Positions 24,892 to 33,810 of a stretch of 56,504 nt of DNA are shown piece by piece. The number at the start of each line of letters is the position of its first letter. Positions within the stretch are counted from its first letter, which is position 1. The stretch comes from Saprospiraceae bacterium (GTDB lineage: Bacteria; Bacteroidota; Bacteroidia; Chitinophagales; Saprospiraceae), in assembly GCA_027486765.1 (NCBI GenBank), contig JAIXOO010000451.1:1-56504 (forward strand), in the 5' to 3' direction. The translations under genes and the position numbers were made by a program. Below the pieces are notes generated by a model, which was not told where the DNA came from, searched no databases, and worked only from the letters and a program-made list of their open reading frames with translations.

Positions 24892-26058
24892 CTAGACGCT
24901 ATTGATTAACGCACTTGCTTTGCGTGAAAGCCAGGCATTTGAAGCAATACAACCGATCATCCAATCTACAGGACTGGAACCATGCATTAACGCCCAATCT
25001 GCCAAACGTCCTATTAAACGTTCTTTTCCTAGTGCGCCATGTATTTTTTTATCGTATTCTCGAAAAGCTTTTGCTGAAAAGTCGTTCATTTGTGCACTTG
25101 CAACATATTGGTTTACAGCCAACATTGCCTCGAAGGCCGCATGCCCCACACCCCAACCTGTCACCGGGTTAATTATAGAACTACAGGAGCCAGCCAGCAA
25201 AATTCTTTCAGCAGAAATGGCCTGTTTCCCCGAAGCTCTGGGCAAACTAGCTCCTTTTATTTTGCCCTCCAATGTTGCGTCAGTAAAGATTTTTTTAATT
25301 TCAGCGTGTTCTCTAACTATATTTAGCAACAAACTTTCGGGATTTACCCGATGTTTCGCGGCAATGGTTTTTAACATACAAACTTCAGCCGTAGCCAAAT
25401 TGTTGGGTAAATGAACCAGGCACAAGTAATAAGGAAACGGCTGCCGAAAAAAATACACCTGGGCTACATTTTGTTGATCAGGTTTGGCAATATTGCGATA
25501 GTAGCCACGAGCTGCTAACAAAAAATGCCCAATGGCGCGATTTTTTGGGACAATTTTTTGGGATAAAGGGGAATTACTGCCAGTGGCTAAAATAGCGGTT
25601 TGGGCTTCCACTTCAAAAGACTTTGTCGAATTACTTAACGAGACTCCGGTCGCAGTAACTTTGCCTGTGGAGATATTGGTGTTGTCAAAATACTGTACAT
25701 ATTTGCTTTTTAAGGCTTCTTCTAACAAATAATTATCGAAATCATAGCGGTTAGCACTAACACGTGCAGTCATATTCAACGGAGTATCAACCGTAAGTTG
25801 TTCCAATTTTGTATTGAAGTAAGTATATCGACGAATATCTTGAATGATGTTTTTTTCTTTCATGTTTTGCATGAAATTGGGCTCAATTTTGTTTAAAATA
25901 CGTTGCAGTCGCCCATCAAAAAACTCTCCACATACTTTTTCGCGTGGAAACATGGCTCTATCTACCAAAATATGTGGGACTTCATTTTTGCTCAAAAAAA
26001 GCGATGCAACTGTACCCGCAGGGCCTGCACCTACCACACAAACATTTGTACGCAACAT
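24892..26058 (-). CDS. FAD-dependent oxidoreductase, geranylgeranyl-reductase-like
   Basis: A 388-residue flavoprotein of the p-hydroxybenzoate-hydroxylase superfamily. The dinucleotide-binding GAGPAGTVAS is at residues ~10-19. FPREKVCGEFFDGR near residue 38 is typical of the geranylgeranyl reductase/FixC-like group. The second FAD motif is modified to LLAGSCSSIINPVTGWGVGHA, where most relatives have GDAA. Substrate is unknown: polyprenyl reduction, or tailoring of an aromatic or fatty product, are options. The gene is AT-rich (sampled lines about 27-40 % G+C) compared with its right and left neighbours, which suggests a different origin. It stands alone on the minus strand. Confidence 0.8.
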   Translation of the reverse strand: MLRTNVCVVGAGPAGTVASLFLSKNEVPHILVDRAMFPREKVCGEFFDGRLQRILNKIEPNFMQNMKEKNIIQDIRRYTYFNTKLEQLTVDTPLNMTARVSANRYDFDNYLLEEALKSKYVQYFDNTNISTGKVTATGVSLSNSTKSFEVEAQTAILATGSNSPLSQKIVPKNRAIGHFLLAARGYYRNIAKPDQQNVAQVYFFRQPFPYYLCLVHLPNNLATAEVCMLKTIAAKHRVNPESLLLNIVREHAEIKKIFTDATLEGKIKGASLPRASGKQAISAERILLAGSCSSIINPVTGWGVGHAAFEAMLAVNQYVASAQMNDFSAKAFREYDKKIHGALGKERLIGRLADWALMHGSSPVDWMIGCIASNAWLSRKASALINSV

Positions 26059-26173
26059 GATAAGTTATTGGGTAAAAGTTTAAGATTCCACCGTAGGCCT
26101 AAACAATGATTTTGGTCGCCAGGAGCTGTTACCGAATAGCCTTTTGTTGAGTGATTAAAAGCAACTCCTACTA

Positions 26174-27046
26174 CTACCGCATAAAAAACGCCCAAGCCTC
26201 CAAATACACATCAATATCCCCCGGATAATCATGTTTACCTCCAATCACTTTCAGTAGGGTCACTTCTGGCTTCCCCTTTTCTTTGAATTGATACCGCTCA
26301 ATCGTCTTGCCATCCTTGGGATCAGTATCAGGTAAAGCCGTTTTCAAAGGCGTGCCAGTGTATCCAGCCAAAGCCGACCAATATTGAAAACTACTTTCTG
26401 TAGAACGGATTAAACCCATATTGACCCCATTGCCGAGTACAATTTCTCCACCTTCCCAACGATTTAAGGGGTCTGCTGTCCCGTTGACAATCATCACGGG
26501 TTTGGCCACTTTTTTATCGATGCAGTCAAAATTACTGGGGTCTGGCAAGCTGGCTACAATGGCGGTGATGGCCTTTATTTTTTCAGGCAAGGTCATGGCC
26601 AATTTGTAAGCCATGTGACCGCCGCCACTGGTGCCCACCACAAAAACATTTTTTGGATTGATCCGGTACTGCTTTTTAAAATATTGGATCATTGCCTCGA
26701 AAAAGGCTTCTTCATTGATGTTCTCCAGGTTTGGAGGGGTGGTGGCGGCTTTGCGGCACTCGTTCCAGTAGCGCTTGTACCCATCTGGATAAACAACTAT
26801 GAAATTTTCACTCGCAGACAATTTATCCAATTTGCTTGCCCCAGCCATCATTTGTTTGCCATTTCCACCCGAGCCGTGTAGTACAAAAATGAGGCTCTTG
26901 TTCTTTTTGTTGTTTTCGGGTTGATTGAAATGAAAACGGCGGAAATGCTTTTCAACCTCAATCGAATCACTGATCAATTGGGCGCTTGCGGTCAAGGAAA
27001 ACAAACAGCAAAAAAAAGGTAAAATGGATGCTTTAAGCAATTTCAT
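26174..27046 (-). CDS. Secreted PHB-depolymerase/feruloyl-esterase-like hydrolase
   Basis: A 290-residue alpha/beta hydrolase of the LpqC/polyhydroxybutyrate-depolymerase group. The ATG at 27046 opens a Sec signal peptide (MKLLKASILPFFCCLFSLTASAQ); the in-frame extension upstream would displace it by 30 residues. Motifs are the oxyanion HGSGGNGKQM, the nucleophile elbow GTSGGGHMAY with the catalytic Ser, NGTADPLN with the Asp, and GGKHDYPGD with the His. It should cleave ester bonds of a polymer or plant-type ester outside the inner membrane. It is monocistronic, divergent from a flippase gene. Confidence 0.85.
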   Translation of the reverse strand: MKLLKASILPFFCCLFSLTASAQLISDSIEVEKHFRRFHFNQPENNKKNKSLIFVLHGSGGNGKQMMAGASKLDKLSASENFIVVYPDGYKRYWNECRKAATTPPNLENINEEAFFEAMIQYFKKQYRINPKNVFVVGTSGGGHMAYKLAMTLPEKIKAITAIVASLPDPSNFDCIDKKVAKPVMIVNGTADPLNRWEGGEIVLGNGVNMGLIRSTESSFQYWSALAGYTGTPLKTALPDTDPKDGKTIERYQFKEKGKPEVTLLKVIGGKHDYPGDIDVYLEAWAFFMR

Positions 27047-27184
27047 TGTCGCTGGTATTGGAATTGAAAATGGGTATAAGTAGTATGGAGAAAATACTCC
27101 TTCGGGTAAACTTAAACTTAAAACCCGAATTGGCAAAATCTACTACCTTCGCAAGACCACAAGGTGGAAGAATTGCCATACCAA

Positions 27185-28504
27185 ATGCAAAACACGAAGT
27201 TCAAAATATCAACCCTGATTACACTTCCCAGGGCGCTGCTTATTTACCAGCTCCTCCGCCAGGGCACCATGCTCCTGATTGCCATTCTCCTTGCCAAAAG
27301 CAGCCTGAGCACCGCCGCCATCGGCCAATACGAGCAAGTTTGGTTCATGGGCGGGGCACTGAGTTTCTTTTGGATGATTGGTTTACAACAAGGTTTATTG
27401 AATTGTTATCCCCGCCTAGAAGCCAGAGCGCAATCGCAATTATTGGCTGTAGCGGTTACTGTTTATTTCTTGATCAGTGGCGTTTTATTGGGTGCGCTGA
27501 GTTTATTTCCTGCCGTATTTCTGCCCGTTTTTAGCGGCCAAACCAGTTTACCTTTTGCCAGCATCGCCCTGTTGTTTCTGTTTTTTTATTTGCCCACACT
27601 CCTGACCGATACTTTGTATGTGTTGTTAAAAAAGCCCATTGAGCTATTTGTGTATGGAATATTGAGCTTTGGGGCTCAACTGTTGGTTGTTTTGTTGCCC
27701 GCTTTTTGGGGTTGGAGCGCTGGGGCGATTGTGTTGGGCTTACTGTGGCTTTCTTTGGTTAAAGCATTGTGGTTGATCGTTTTGGCGCTGCGCTTTGGCC
27801 AGTGGAATTGGGAGTGGCTGCACTTTAAAAACTGGTGGAATGCTTCTTTTTACTTGATGATATACTCCGCCATTGGCGGCTACATCACCGTGTTCAACGC
27901 TTGGATCGTGAACTGGTATTATGCGGGGGACGAGCTTCAATTTGCCCTTTTCCGTTACGGTGCCCGGGAATTGCCCGTGTCTCTAGCTTTGGTGGGCGGG
28001 CTCAATGCCCTGATTTTGCAAAAAGCGGCAACGGATTTAGCGGGCACCATGCCCGAAATCCGACAACGTTCTACCAGCTTGATGCATTTTTTGCTGCCTT
28101 TTACTATCGTGCTCCTATTGACTTCCCGCTGGTGGTTTCCGGCGTTGTTCAATGCCGATTTTTTGGCGAGTTTACCCGTTTTTAATACCTTTTTGTTGCT
28201 GGTGATTTCGCGGGTGGTGTTTTCTTTCCCGATCCTCAACGCTTTGCAGGACAAACGGATTACGCTGATTGGCGCCTGTAGTGAGGCTGCATTTAATGTA
28301 ATTGCCTGCTTTGTTTTGGTGCCCATTTGGGGTTTGTTGGGCATTGCCCTGGCTAATTTTCTAGCCTATGGGCTGGAGAAACTGATTTATGGCGTGCATT
28401 TATCCCGTCGCTATGGAATTCCCTTGAATGCTTATTTGAATGTACCGATATGGCTACTATACAGCACGATATTAATTTTAGCCTGGCTTTCACAAATTAT
28501 CTAG
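27185..28504 (+). CDS. Polysaccharide/lipid-linked flippase (Wzx/MATE-like)
   Basis: A 439-residue membrane protein with about 12-14 hydrophobic segments of the oligosaccharide-flippase superfamily. A conserved charged N-terminal segment (RQGTMLLIAILLAKSSLSTAAIGQYEQV) resembles Wzx proteins. The ATG at 27185 is preferred to the in-frame GTG at 27164. It probably flips a lipid-linked glycan across the inner membrane, but no glycosyltransferase cluster is adjacent, so the cargo is unknown. Length is typical. Confidence 0.8.
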   Translation: MQNTKFKISTLITLPRALLIYQLLRQGTMLLIAILLAKSSLSTAAIGQYEQVWFMGGALSFFWMIGLQQGLLNCYPRLEARAQSQLLAVAVTVYFLISGVLLGALSLFPAVFLPVFSGQTSLPFASIALLFLFFYLPTLLTDTLYVLLKKPIELFVYGILSFGAQLLVVLLPAFWGWSAGAIVLGLLWLSLVKALWLIVLALRFGQWNWEWLHFKNWWNASFYLMIYSAIGGYITVFNAWIVNWYYAGDELQFALFRYGARELPVSLALVGGLNALILQKAATDLAGTMPEIRQRSTSLMHFLLPFTIVLLLTSRWWFPALFNADFLASLPVFNTFLLLVISRVVFSFPILNALQDKRITLIGACSEAAFNVIACFVLVPIWGLLGIALANFLAYGLEKLIYGVHLSRRYGIPLNAYLNVPIWLLYSTILILAWLSQII

Positions 28505-28535
28505 TATAAATTCCCCTTCACTGAAACCTTTGCGC

Positions 28536-28573
28536 TAGTTTTGCGTCTTAATCTGGCTTGTCGACTGACAAGC
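28536..28573 (+). promoter_or_regulatory. Promoter and leader stem for the polyamine genes
   Basis: TAGTTTTG (28536-28543) is an exact match to the Bacteroidota -7 box TAnnTTTG; no good -33 TTTG was found at the expected distance. Downstream, GCTTGTC (28556-28562) and GACAAGC (28567-28573) form a 7-bp stem in the presumed 5' leader, 30 bp before the start codon. A regulatory role is inferred. Confidence 0.45.
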
Positions 28574-28602
28574 TAGCATTCATCGTTAAAATCCATTGAA
28601 AA

Positions 28603-29814
28603 ATGTCCAAAGTACTCATCATTGGCGCGGGTGGGGTAGGCCGGGTTGTGGTCTACAAATGCGCTCAAAATCCTGAAGTATTCTCCGAAATCCTGGTCGC
28701 CAGCCGCACCCAATCCAAGTGCGACGTGATTGTCAACGATGTAAAACGCGACACTGGGCATCAACACATCAGCACTGCCGCTGTAGATGCCGAAGACGTG
28801 CCAGCATTGGTGGCGCTCATCAGAAGTTTCCAACCCAAACTGCTCATCCACGTGGCCCTGCCTTATCAGGATTTGACCATCATGGAAGCCTGCCTACAAA
28901 CGGGGGTACACTATTTGGACACCGCCAACTACGAACCCAAAGATGAAGCCAAATTTGAATACTCCTGGCAATGGGCGTATCAGGAGCGCTTCAAGGCCGC
29001 GGGTTTGACCGCCATCCTGGGTTGTGGTTTTGACCCCGGGGTAACTGGCGTGTTTACGGCCTACGCGGCCAAACACTACTTCGATGAAATGCATTACCTC
29101 GACATCATCGACGCCAACGCGGGCAGCCACGGTAAAGCTTTCGCCACCAACTTCAACCCGGAGATCAACATCCGCGAAGTGACTCAAAAAGGCCGCTACT
29201 GGGAAAATGGCCAGTGGGTGTACACCGAGCCGCACGAAATCTGGAAAGACATCAATTATCCCAACGTAGGCCCCAAACGTTCTTACGTGATTTACCACGA
29301 GGAGCTGGAGTCTTTGGTGAAAAACTACCCTTCGCTCAAAAGAGCCCGCTTCTGGATGACTTTTGGCGATGAATACCTCACCCACCTCCGCGTGATCCAA
29401 AACATTGGCATGGCGGGCATCGAACCTGTGAAGTACAAAGGCATTGACGTGATTCCGCTGGAGTTTCTGAAAGCCGTACTCCCCGATCCCGGCGATCTGG
29501 GTGAAAACTACACGGGCCAAACCTCCATTGGTTGCCGCATTCGGGGCATCAAGGACGGCAAGTTGCGCAACTACTACATCTGGAACAACTGCCAGCACCA
29601 GGACGCCTACAAAGAAACGGGTACCCAGGGGGTTTCTTACACTACGGGTGTTCCGGCTATGCTTGGGGCAAAAATGTTCCTGGAAGGCCACTGGGGCGGC
29701 GCAGGCGTGTTCAACGTAGAAGAATTTAATCCAGATCCTTTCCTCGCTGCATTGGGCGAAGTTGGTTTGCCTTGGCATGAGGAGGTAGACGGGGAACTGG
29801 AGTTTGAATATTGA
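28603..29814 (+). CDS. Carboxynorspermidine/carboxyspermidine dehydrogenase
   Basis: A 403-residue member of the saccharopine-dehydrogenase fold in its LYS1-like polyamine branch. The Rossmann motif is IIGAGGVGRVV at the N-terminus. Diagnostic stretches are the DTANYEPKDEAKF region, CGFDPGVTGVFTAYA, IDANAGSHGKAFATNFNPEINIRE, and GQTSIGCRIRGIKDG. The enzyme condenses aspartate semialdehyde with putrescine or diaminopropane to carboxy(nor)spermidine using NADPH. The product is decarboxylated by the next gene. The two genes are co-directional with a 132-bp gap that holds a repeat element. Most Bacteroidota use this route for spermidine or homospermidine-type polyamines. Confidence 0.92.
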   Translation: MSKVLIIGAGGVGRVVVYKCAQNPEVFSEILVASRTQSKCDVIVNDVKRDTGHQHISTAAVDAEDVPALVALIRSFQPKLLIHVALPYQDLTIMEACLQTGVHYLDTANYEPKDEAKFEYSWQWAYQERFKAAGLTAILGCGFDPGVTGVFTAYAAKHYFDEMHYLDIIDANAGSHGKAFATNFNPEINIREVTQKGRYWENGQWVYTEPHEIWKDINYPNVGPKRSYVIYHEELESLVKNYPSLKRARFWMTFGDEYLTHLRVIQNIGMAGIEPVKYKGIDVIPLEFLKAVLPDPGDLGENYTGQTSIGCRIRGIKDGKLRNYYIWNNCQHQDAYKETGTQGVSYTTGVPAMLGAKMFLEGHWGGAGVFNVEEFNPDPFLAALGEVGLPWHEEVDGELEFEY

Positions 29815-29820
29815 TAAGAA

Positions 29821-29946
29821 GTTTAGAAAGTTGAGAAGGTTGAGTAAGGTTGAGGCTGCCGCAGCGACTTAGACTTGGAAACGCCTAGGTCGCTGCGGCA
29901 GCCTCAACCTCCCTCAACCTCCCTTAACCTTCCTCAACCTCAATAA
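29821..29946. repeat. Dispersed inverted repeat, GTTGAGG family, copy 1
   Basis: AGGTTGAGGCTGCCGCAGCG... (29847-29872) pairs with 29885-29910 at 25 of 26 bases. The stem extends outward through reiterated GTTGAG/CTCAAC words on both sides. The block CGCCTAGGTCGCTGCGGCAG at 29882-29901 recurs with two changes at 36861-36880. The element fills almost the whole gap between the two polyamine genes and ends at the start codon of the second. Confidence 0.85.
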
Positions 29947-31086
29947 ATGATTAACTACACTCAAGTTTCTTCCCCCGCATACATACTCGATGAATCCCGA
30001 CTGCGCCGCAACCTGGAACTCATCCAGCGGGTGCAGCAGGAGTCTGGAGCATCCGTCATCCTGGCACTCAAGGGTTTTTCCATGTGGAAGGTTTTTCCGC
30101 TGGTGAAGCAATATTTGGCGGGAGCTACCGCCAGTTCACTGCACGAAGCGCGGCTGATATTCGAAGAAATGGGCGTGCAGGCGCATACCTACTCCCCGGC
30201 CTACATGCCGGATGAGTTTGTGGAAATCATGCGCTACAGCAGCCACATTACTTTCAATTCAGTGGCGCAGTACGAGCGGTTTTGGGCCCCATTGAGCCAA
30301 GCCGAGCGACCCATTTCGCCGGGCTTGCGGGTTAACCCTGAGTTTTCGGTGGTGGAAACGGATTTGTACAATCCTTCTGCGGCAGGGTCACGACTAGGCA
30401 CGATGCTGGAAAACCTGGGCGGGCAATTGCCTGCCGGGATCGAAGGTTTGCACATCCACACCCTTTGTGAATCCAGCGCAGAAGATACCGCCAACCTGCT
30501 GGAAGCCGTGGAAGCCCGCTTTGGCGTCTTTTTCCCTCAGTTGAAGTGGATCAACTTTGGAGGCGGGCACTTGATGACCCGCCAGGGCTATGATGTGGAT
30601 CACTTAATCAAAGCCTTGCAGGCTTTTCGCTCGCGCAATCCCCACCTGGAAGTGATCCTGGAACCGGGTAGCGCCATCGCCTGGGAAACGGGAGAACTGA
30701 TCTCCACGGTGCTCGACATTGTGGACAGCCATGGGGTCAAAACCGCGATTCTGGACGTTTCCTTCACTGCCCATATGCCTGATACGCTGGAAATGCCTTA
30801 CCGACCAAAAGTCTTGGGGGCTACCGATCCGGTACCAGGCAAACCGACTTATCGCCTGGGTGGCGTGAGTTGTTTGGCTGGAGATTTTATGACGGAATAC
30901 TCCTTCGAGCAAGAACTACAAGTGGGTGACCGCCTGATCCTCTGGGACATGATCCATTATACCATGGTCAAAACCACTACTTTTAATGGGGTCAAACATC
31001 CGGATATTTGTATCTGGCATGAGGATGATCAGTTGGAGGTGGTGAAGCATTTTGGGTATGAGGATTTTCGGGGGAGGTTGTCTTGA
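29947..31086 (+). CDS. nspC: Carboxynorspermidine/carboxyspermidine decarboxylase
   Basis: A 379-residue PLP enzyme with the alanine-racemase-like fold of fold-type III decarboxylases. The N-terminal SPAYILDESRLRRNL and ILALKGFSMWKVFP motif contain the PLP lysine (Lys in ALKGF). HTLCESSAEDT, WINFGGGHLMTR and LEPGSAIAWETGEL are characteristic of NspC. Near the C-terminus come GVSCLAGDFMTEYSF, with the catalytic Cys, and WDMIHYTMVKTTTFNG. It releases CO2 from carboxy(nor)spermidine to finish polyamine synthesis. It pairs with the dehydrogenase upstream. Confidence 0.95.
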   Translation: MINYTQVSSPAYILDESRLRRNLELIQRVQQESGASVILALKGFSMWKVFPLVKQYLAGATASSLHEARLIFEEMGVQAHTYSPAYMPDEFVEIMRYSSHITFNSVAQYERFWAPLSQAERPISPGLRVNPEFSVVETDLYNPSAAGSRLGTMLENLGGQLPAGIEGLHIHTLCESSAEDTANLLEAVEARFGVFFPQLKWINFGGGHLMTRQGYDVDHLIKALQAFRSRNPHLEVILEPGSAIAWETGELISTVLDIVDSHGVKTAILDVSFTAHMPDTLEMPYRPKVLGATDPVPGKPTYRLGGVSCLAGDFMTEYSFEQELQVGDRLILWDMIHYTMVKTTTFNGVKHPDICIWHEDDQLEVVKHFGYEDFRGRLS

Positions 31087-31139
31087 GCCTCATTTACCCC
31101 CTGACTGCTAAGTATCTTAAGATTCATAATCTGAGGTGA

Positions 31140-31245
31140 GTCTATGGTTTCTAAAGTTTCTTAGGTGGTAAAAAAGAAAAAACCTGCGTAGCAGGATGTT
31201 CATTCACCACCTAAGAAACCTAAGGCACTCAAGGAATCACCTAAG
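31140..31245. repeat. Dispersed inverted repeat, AGGTGGT/CCTGCG family, copy 2
   Basis: GTTTCTTAGGTGGT (left) pairs perfectly with ACCACCTAAGAAAC (right). Outer, diverged arms are made of CTAAGG/CCTTAG words. A loop holds GAAAAAACCTGCGTAGCAGG, whose end is a mini-stem. It lies between nspC and prmC and nearly abuts the latter. The core at 31163-31201 is shared with 22831-22870. Confidence 0.8.
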
Positions 31246-31310
31246 CAATGACAAAAATGATCAAAGTTCGGGATGACGAACTGTTTGGTTCCCATCTAGC
31301 GCTACCCACC

Positions 31311-32168
31311 ATGAAAACCTACGATGAATTTGCCACCGCCCTCCAATCCCTCTTCGACCCCCGCGAAGCCCAAAGCATCGCCCGGATTGTCTTTGAGGAC
31401 TGTTTCCAGCTCCAGCGCACCCAATTTGCCCAAGCGATTCTGAACGAGACCCAAACGGCACACCTACAATCTATCTTCTCCGCCCTTGAACGCAACGAAC
31501 CGCTCCAATACATTCTCGGGCAAGCCGATTTTTATGGCCTCAAATTCAAAGTTGATCCTCGAGTGCTGATTCCACGACCAGAAACAGAGGAATTGGTGGA
31601 GTGGGTGCTGGAAACGATAAGCACTCCAGCTCTTACCAGCTCGCCCCGCATTCTCGATATCGGCACTGGTTCCGGCTGCATCCCCATCACCTTGGCAAAA
31701 AAACAACCCCGTGCCGAACTTTGGGGACTGGATATAAGCCCCACAGCCCTCGCGCTCGCTCAGGAAAATGCCCAACTCAATCAAGTGCAAGTCCATTGGC
31801 TCGAAGTGGATATTTTGCAGGAAACCCTTTGGCTCCAACATTTTCCAAACCACCCAACTTTTGACATCATCATCAGCAACCCACCTTATATTCCAGAACA
31901 GGAGCAAGCGCTAATGCCCGCTCAAGTCATGCAATTTGAACCCCATCTGGCACTATTTGTCGCCGACGATGATCCCCTGGTTTTTTACCGCCAGATCGCC
32001 CGTTTTGCGCGGCAATTCCTGCGTGCAAATGGCTACCTGTTTTTTGAATGCAATGAATACAATGCCAAGGCGGTCGTTGCTTTATTAGTGGAAACTGGCT
32101 GGAAACAGGTTGAATTGCGCGAGGATTTGAGTGGAAAGGAAAGGATGGTTCGTGCTGTTTTTGCTTAG
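31311..32168 (+). CDS. prmC: Peptide chain release factor N5-glutamine methyltransferase
   Basis: A 285-residue SAM-dependent methyltransferase. The N-terminal helical domain reads MKTYDEFATALQSLFDPREA. FKVDPRVLIPRPETEELVEWV precedes the SAM-binding ILDIGTGSGCIPI. The catalytic NPPY (Asn190-Tyr193) is intact. It methylates the GGQ glutamine of release factors RF1/RF2. In-frame ATG codons at 31248 and 31257 would add about 20 residues; 31311 is chosen because the family's N-terminal domain begins there. It is probably monocistronic, downstream of a repeat element. Confidence 0.93.
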   Translation: MKTYDEFATALQSLFDPREAQSIARIVFEDCFQLQRTQFAQAILNETQTAHLQSIFSALERNEPLQYILGQADFYGLKFKVDPRVLIPRPETEELVEWVLETISTPALTSSPRILDIGTGSGCIPITLAKKQPRAELWGLDISPTALALAQENAQLNQVQVHWLEVDILQETLWLQHFPNHPTFDIIISNPPYIPEQEQALMPAQVMQFEPHLALFVADDDPLVFYRQIARFARQFLRANGYLFFECNEYNAKAVVALLVETGWKQVELREDLSGKERMVRAVFA

Positions 32169-32258
32169 GGTAAGTTTATTCGAGCCTATAATTTCCCACT
32201 GAAAATCATCGGATTACCAGCAACAAAGTCATTGCTCTAGCCTGCTTTACCTAGCTAC

Positions 32259-32278
32259 CTTGTTGAAATTTCAACAAG
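32259..32278. promoter_or_regulatory. Perfect 20-bp palindrome upstream of ATP-grasp gene
   Basis: CTTGTTGAAATTTCAACAAG is a perfect 20-bp palindrome ending 8 bp before the probable ATG at 32287. It could be an operator for a dimeric regulator or a stem that hides the ribosome-binding region. In-frame TTG codons within it would give an N-terminal extension, which is less likely. Confidence 0.6.
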
Positions 32279-32286
32279 CCTGTCCG

Positions 32287-33810
32287 ATGATGCAAACACA
32301 GCGTGTAGACCACCGCAATCACCAGTACCAACTCCTCCAGCAGCGGTTTGTGGAGCAGTATCCACATATCTTCTCCAATGACCTGGCTGAAAAAACGGTG
32401 GTGGTCATTCCCAGTTTGACGCTTGATCAAAAAATCCTGAGAGCTTTGCAAGGTGCTCAATTTTACGAAGAAAGGCTCCTGTGTTTGCTGATGCTCTTGC
32501 GCATGCCGCGCACCCGGGTGGTGTACGTGACCAGTATGCCCGTCGATGAAATCATCGTTGATTATTACCTGCATTTGTTGCCGGGGGTCACTGGCTTTCA
32601 TGCCCGGCAGCGACTTACCTTGCTCAGTTGTTACGATGCCAGTCAGTGCTCCTTGACCGAAAAAATCCTGGCTCGCCCTCGGCTGATCCAGCGGATCAAG
32701 GCGAACATCAAAGGCTCGGAGTTGGCCCATTTGGTCTGTTTTAATGAGACGGAATACGAACAACAACTAGCCCTGGCTTTAGACATTCCCGTGTATGGCT
32801 GCGATCCCGCTTTGTTGTACCTGGGCACCAAAACGGGGAGCCGATTGATTTTTAAAGAGCTGAATCTCAACTTACCTTTTGGGATTGAAAACCTCCATTC
32901 CGAAGCAGAAATCGCCAGTGCATTGCTGCAACTCAAGCGCAACAATCCTAATTTACGAAAAGCCGTCATCAAGATGAACGATGGTTTTTCGGGGGATGGG
33001 AACGCCATTTTTCGTTTTCCTAAATATGTGCTGGATGCGACCAATTCATTGGCGATGATACAAGCACTTTTGCCCCAACAAACCACGGTAGTCGCGGAGG
33101 GCCTGGACTACACCAATTTTATCCAAAAATTCCAAAGCATGGGAGGCATTGTGGAGGAATTCATCGAAGGGCAAATTAAAGAATCGCCCTCAGTTCAAAT
33201 GCGCATCAACCCACTCGGAGAAAGTGAAGTCATCTCCACGCACGACCAGGTCTTGGGCGGGGAAAGTGGGCAGGTTTTTCTGGGTGCAACCTTCCCCGCA
33301 AATCCGGAGTACACCTACGAGATTGCAGCCATCGGCAAAAAGGTGGCCGATGCATTGCAGCAACAAGGCGTGTTGGGGCGTTTCGGCATTGATTTTATAT
33401 CGGTAAAAGAAGGCAAGACCTGGAAACACTGCGCCATCGAAATTAACTTGCGCAAGGGAGGAACTACCCATCCTTTTTTGATGCTCCAGTTTTTGACGGA
33501 CGGGGTGTTTGATTGGCAAAAAGGCACTTATCAAATGCCGAATGGGCAAACCCGCTACTATTTTGCCTCTGATAATGTGGTCAATGAAAAATACAAAGGG
33601 CTATCTCCACAGGACTTGATCGACATCGCCCATTGCAACCGCATCCAATACGATGGGGCTACGCAGTGTGGCGTCACGTTTCACATGATTGGGGCGCTTT
33701 CTCAATACGGAAAACTGGGCATGGTTTGCATCGGACGATCCATTGCTGAAGCGAAGGCGTACTTTGCCAAAACCATAGATATTTTGGATCAAGAAAGTGC
33801 CCGATATTAA
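32287..33810 (+). CDS. ATP-grasp peptide ligase, PGM1-related
   Basis: A 507-residue protein (start at the first of two consecutive ATGs, 32287/32290). The N-terminal half (VVVIPSLTLDQKILRALQGAQFYEERLLCLLML) and a C-terminal ATP-grasp domain match the carboxylate-amine ligase group related to the pheganomycin ligase PGM1. ATP-grasp features include KAVIKMNDGFSGDGN, VVEEFIEGQIKESPS and the metal-binding EINLRKGGTTHPFL with LGRFGIDFI before it. Such enzymes join amino acids or peptides using ATP. The substrate is unknown. Its stop overlaps by 4 bp with the stop of the convergent ornithine-cyclodeaminase-family gene. Confidence 0.78.
   Translation: MMQTQRVDHRNHQYQLLQQRFVEQYPHIFSNDLAEKTVVVIPSLTLDQKILRALQGAQFYEERLLCLLMLLRMPRTRVVYVTSMPVDEIIVDYYLHLLPGVTGFHARQRLTLLSCYDASQCSLTEKILARPRLIQRIKANIKGSELAHLVCFNETEYEQQLALALDIPVYGCDPALLYLGTKTGSRLIFKELNLNLPFGIENLHSEAEIASALLQLKRNNPNLRKAVIKMNDGFSGDGNAIFRFPKYVLDATNSLAMIQALLPQQTTVVAEGLDYTNFIQKFQSMGGIVEEFIEGQIKESPSVQMRINPLGESEVISTHDQVLGGESGQVFLGATFPANPEYTYEIAAIGKKVADALQQQGVLGRFGIDFISVKEGKTWKHCAIEINLRKGGTTHPFLMLQFLTDGVFDWQKGTYQMPNGQTRYYFASDNVVNEKYKGLSPQDLIDIAHCNRIQYDGATQCGVTFHMIGALSQYGKLGMVCIGRSIAEAKAYFAKTIDILDQESARY

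Noticed and set aside
28894-29778. A 294-codon minus-strand frame antisense to carboxynorspermidine dehydrogenase
   Set aside because: Shadow of a well-recognised gene; no motif or signal of its own.
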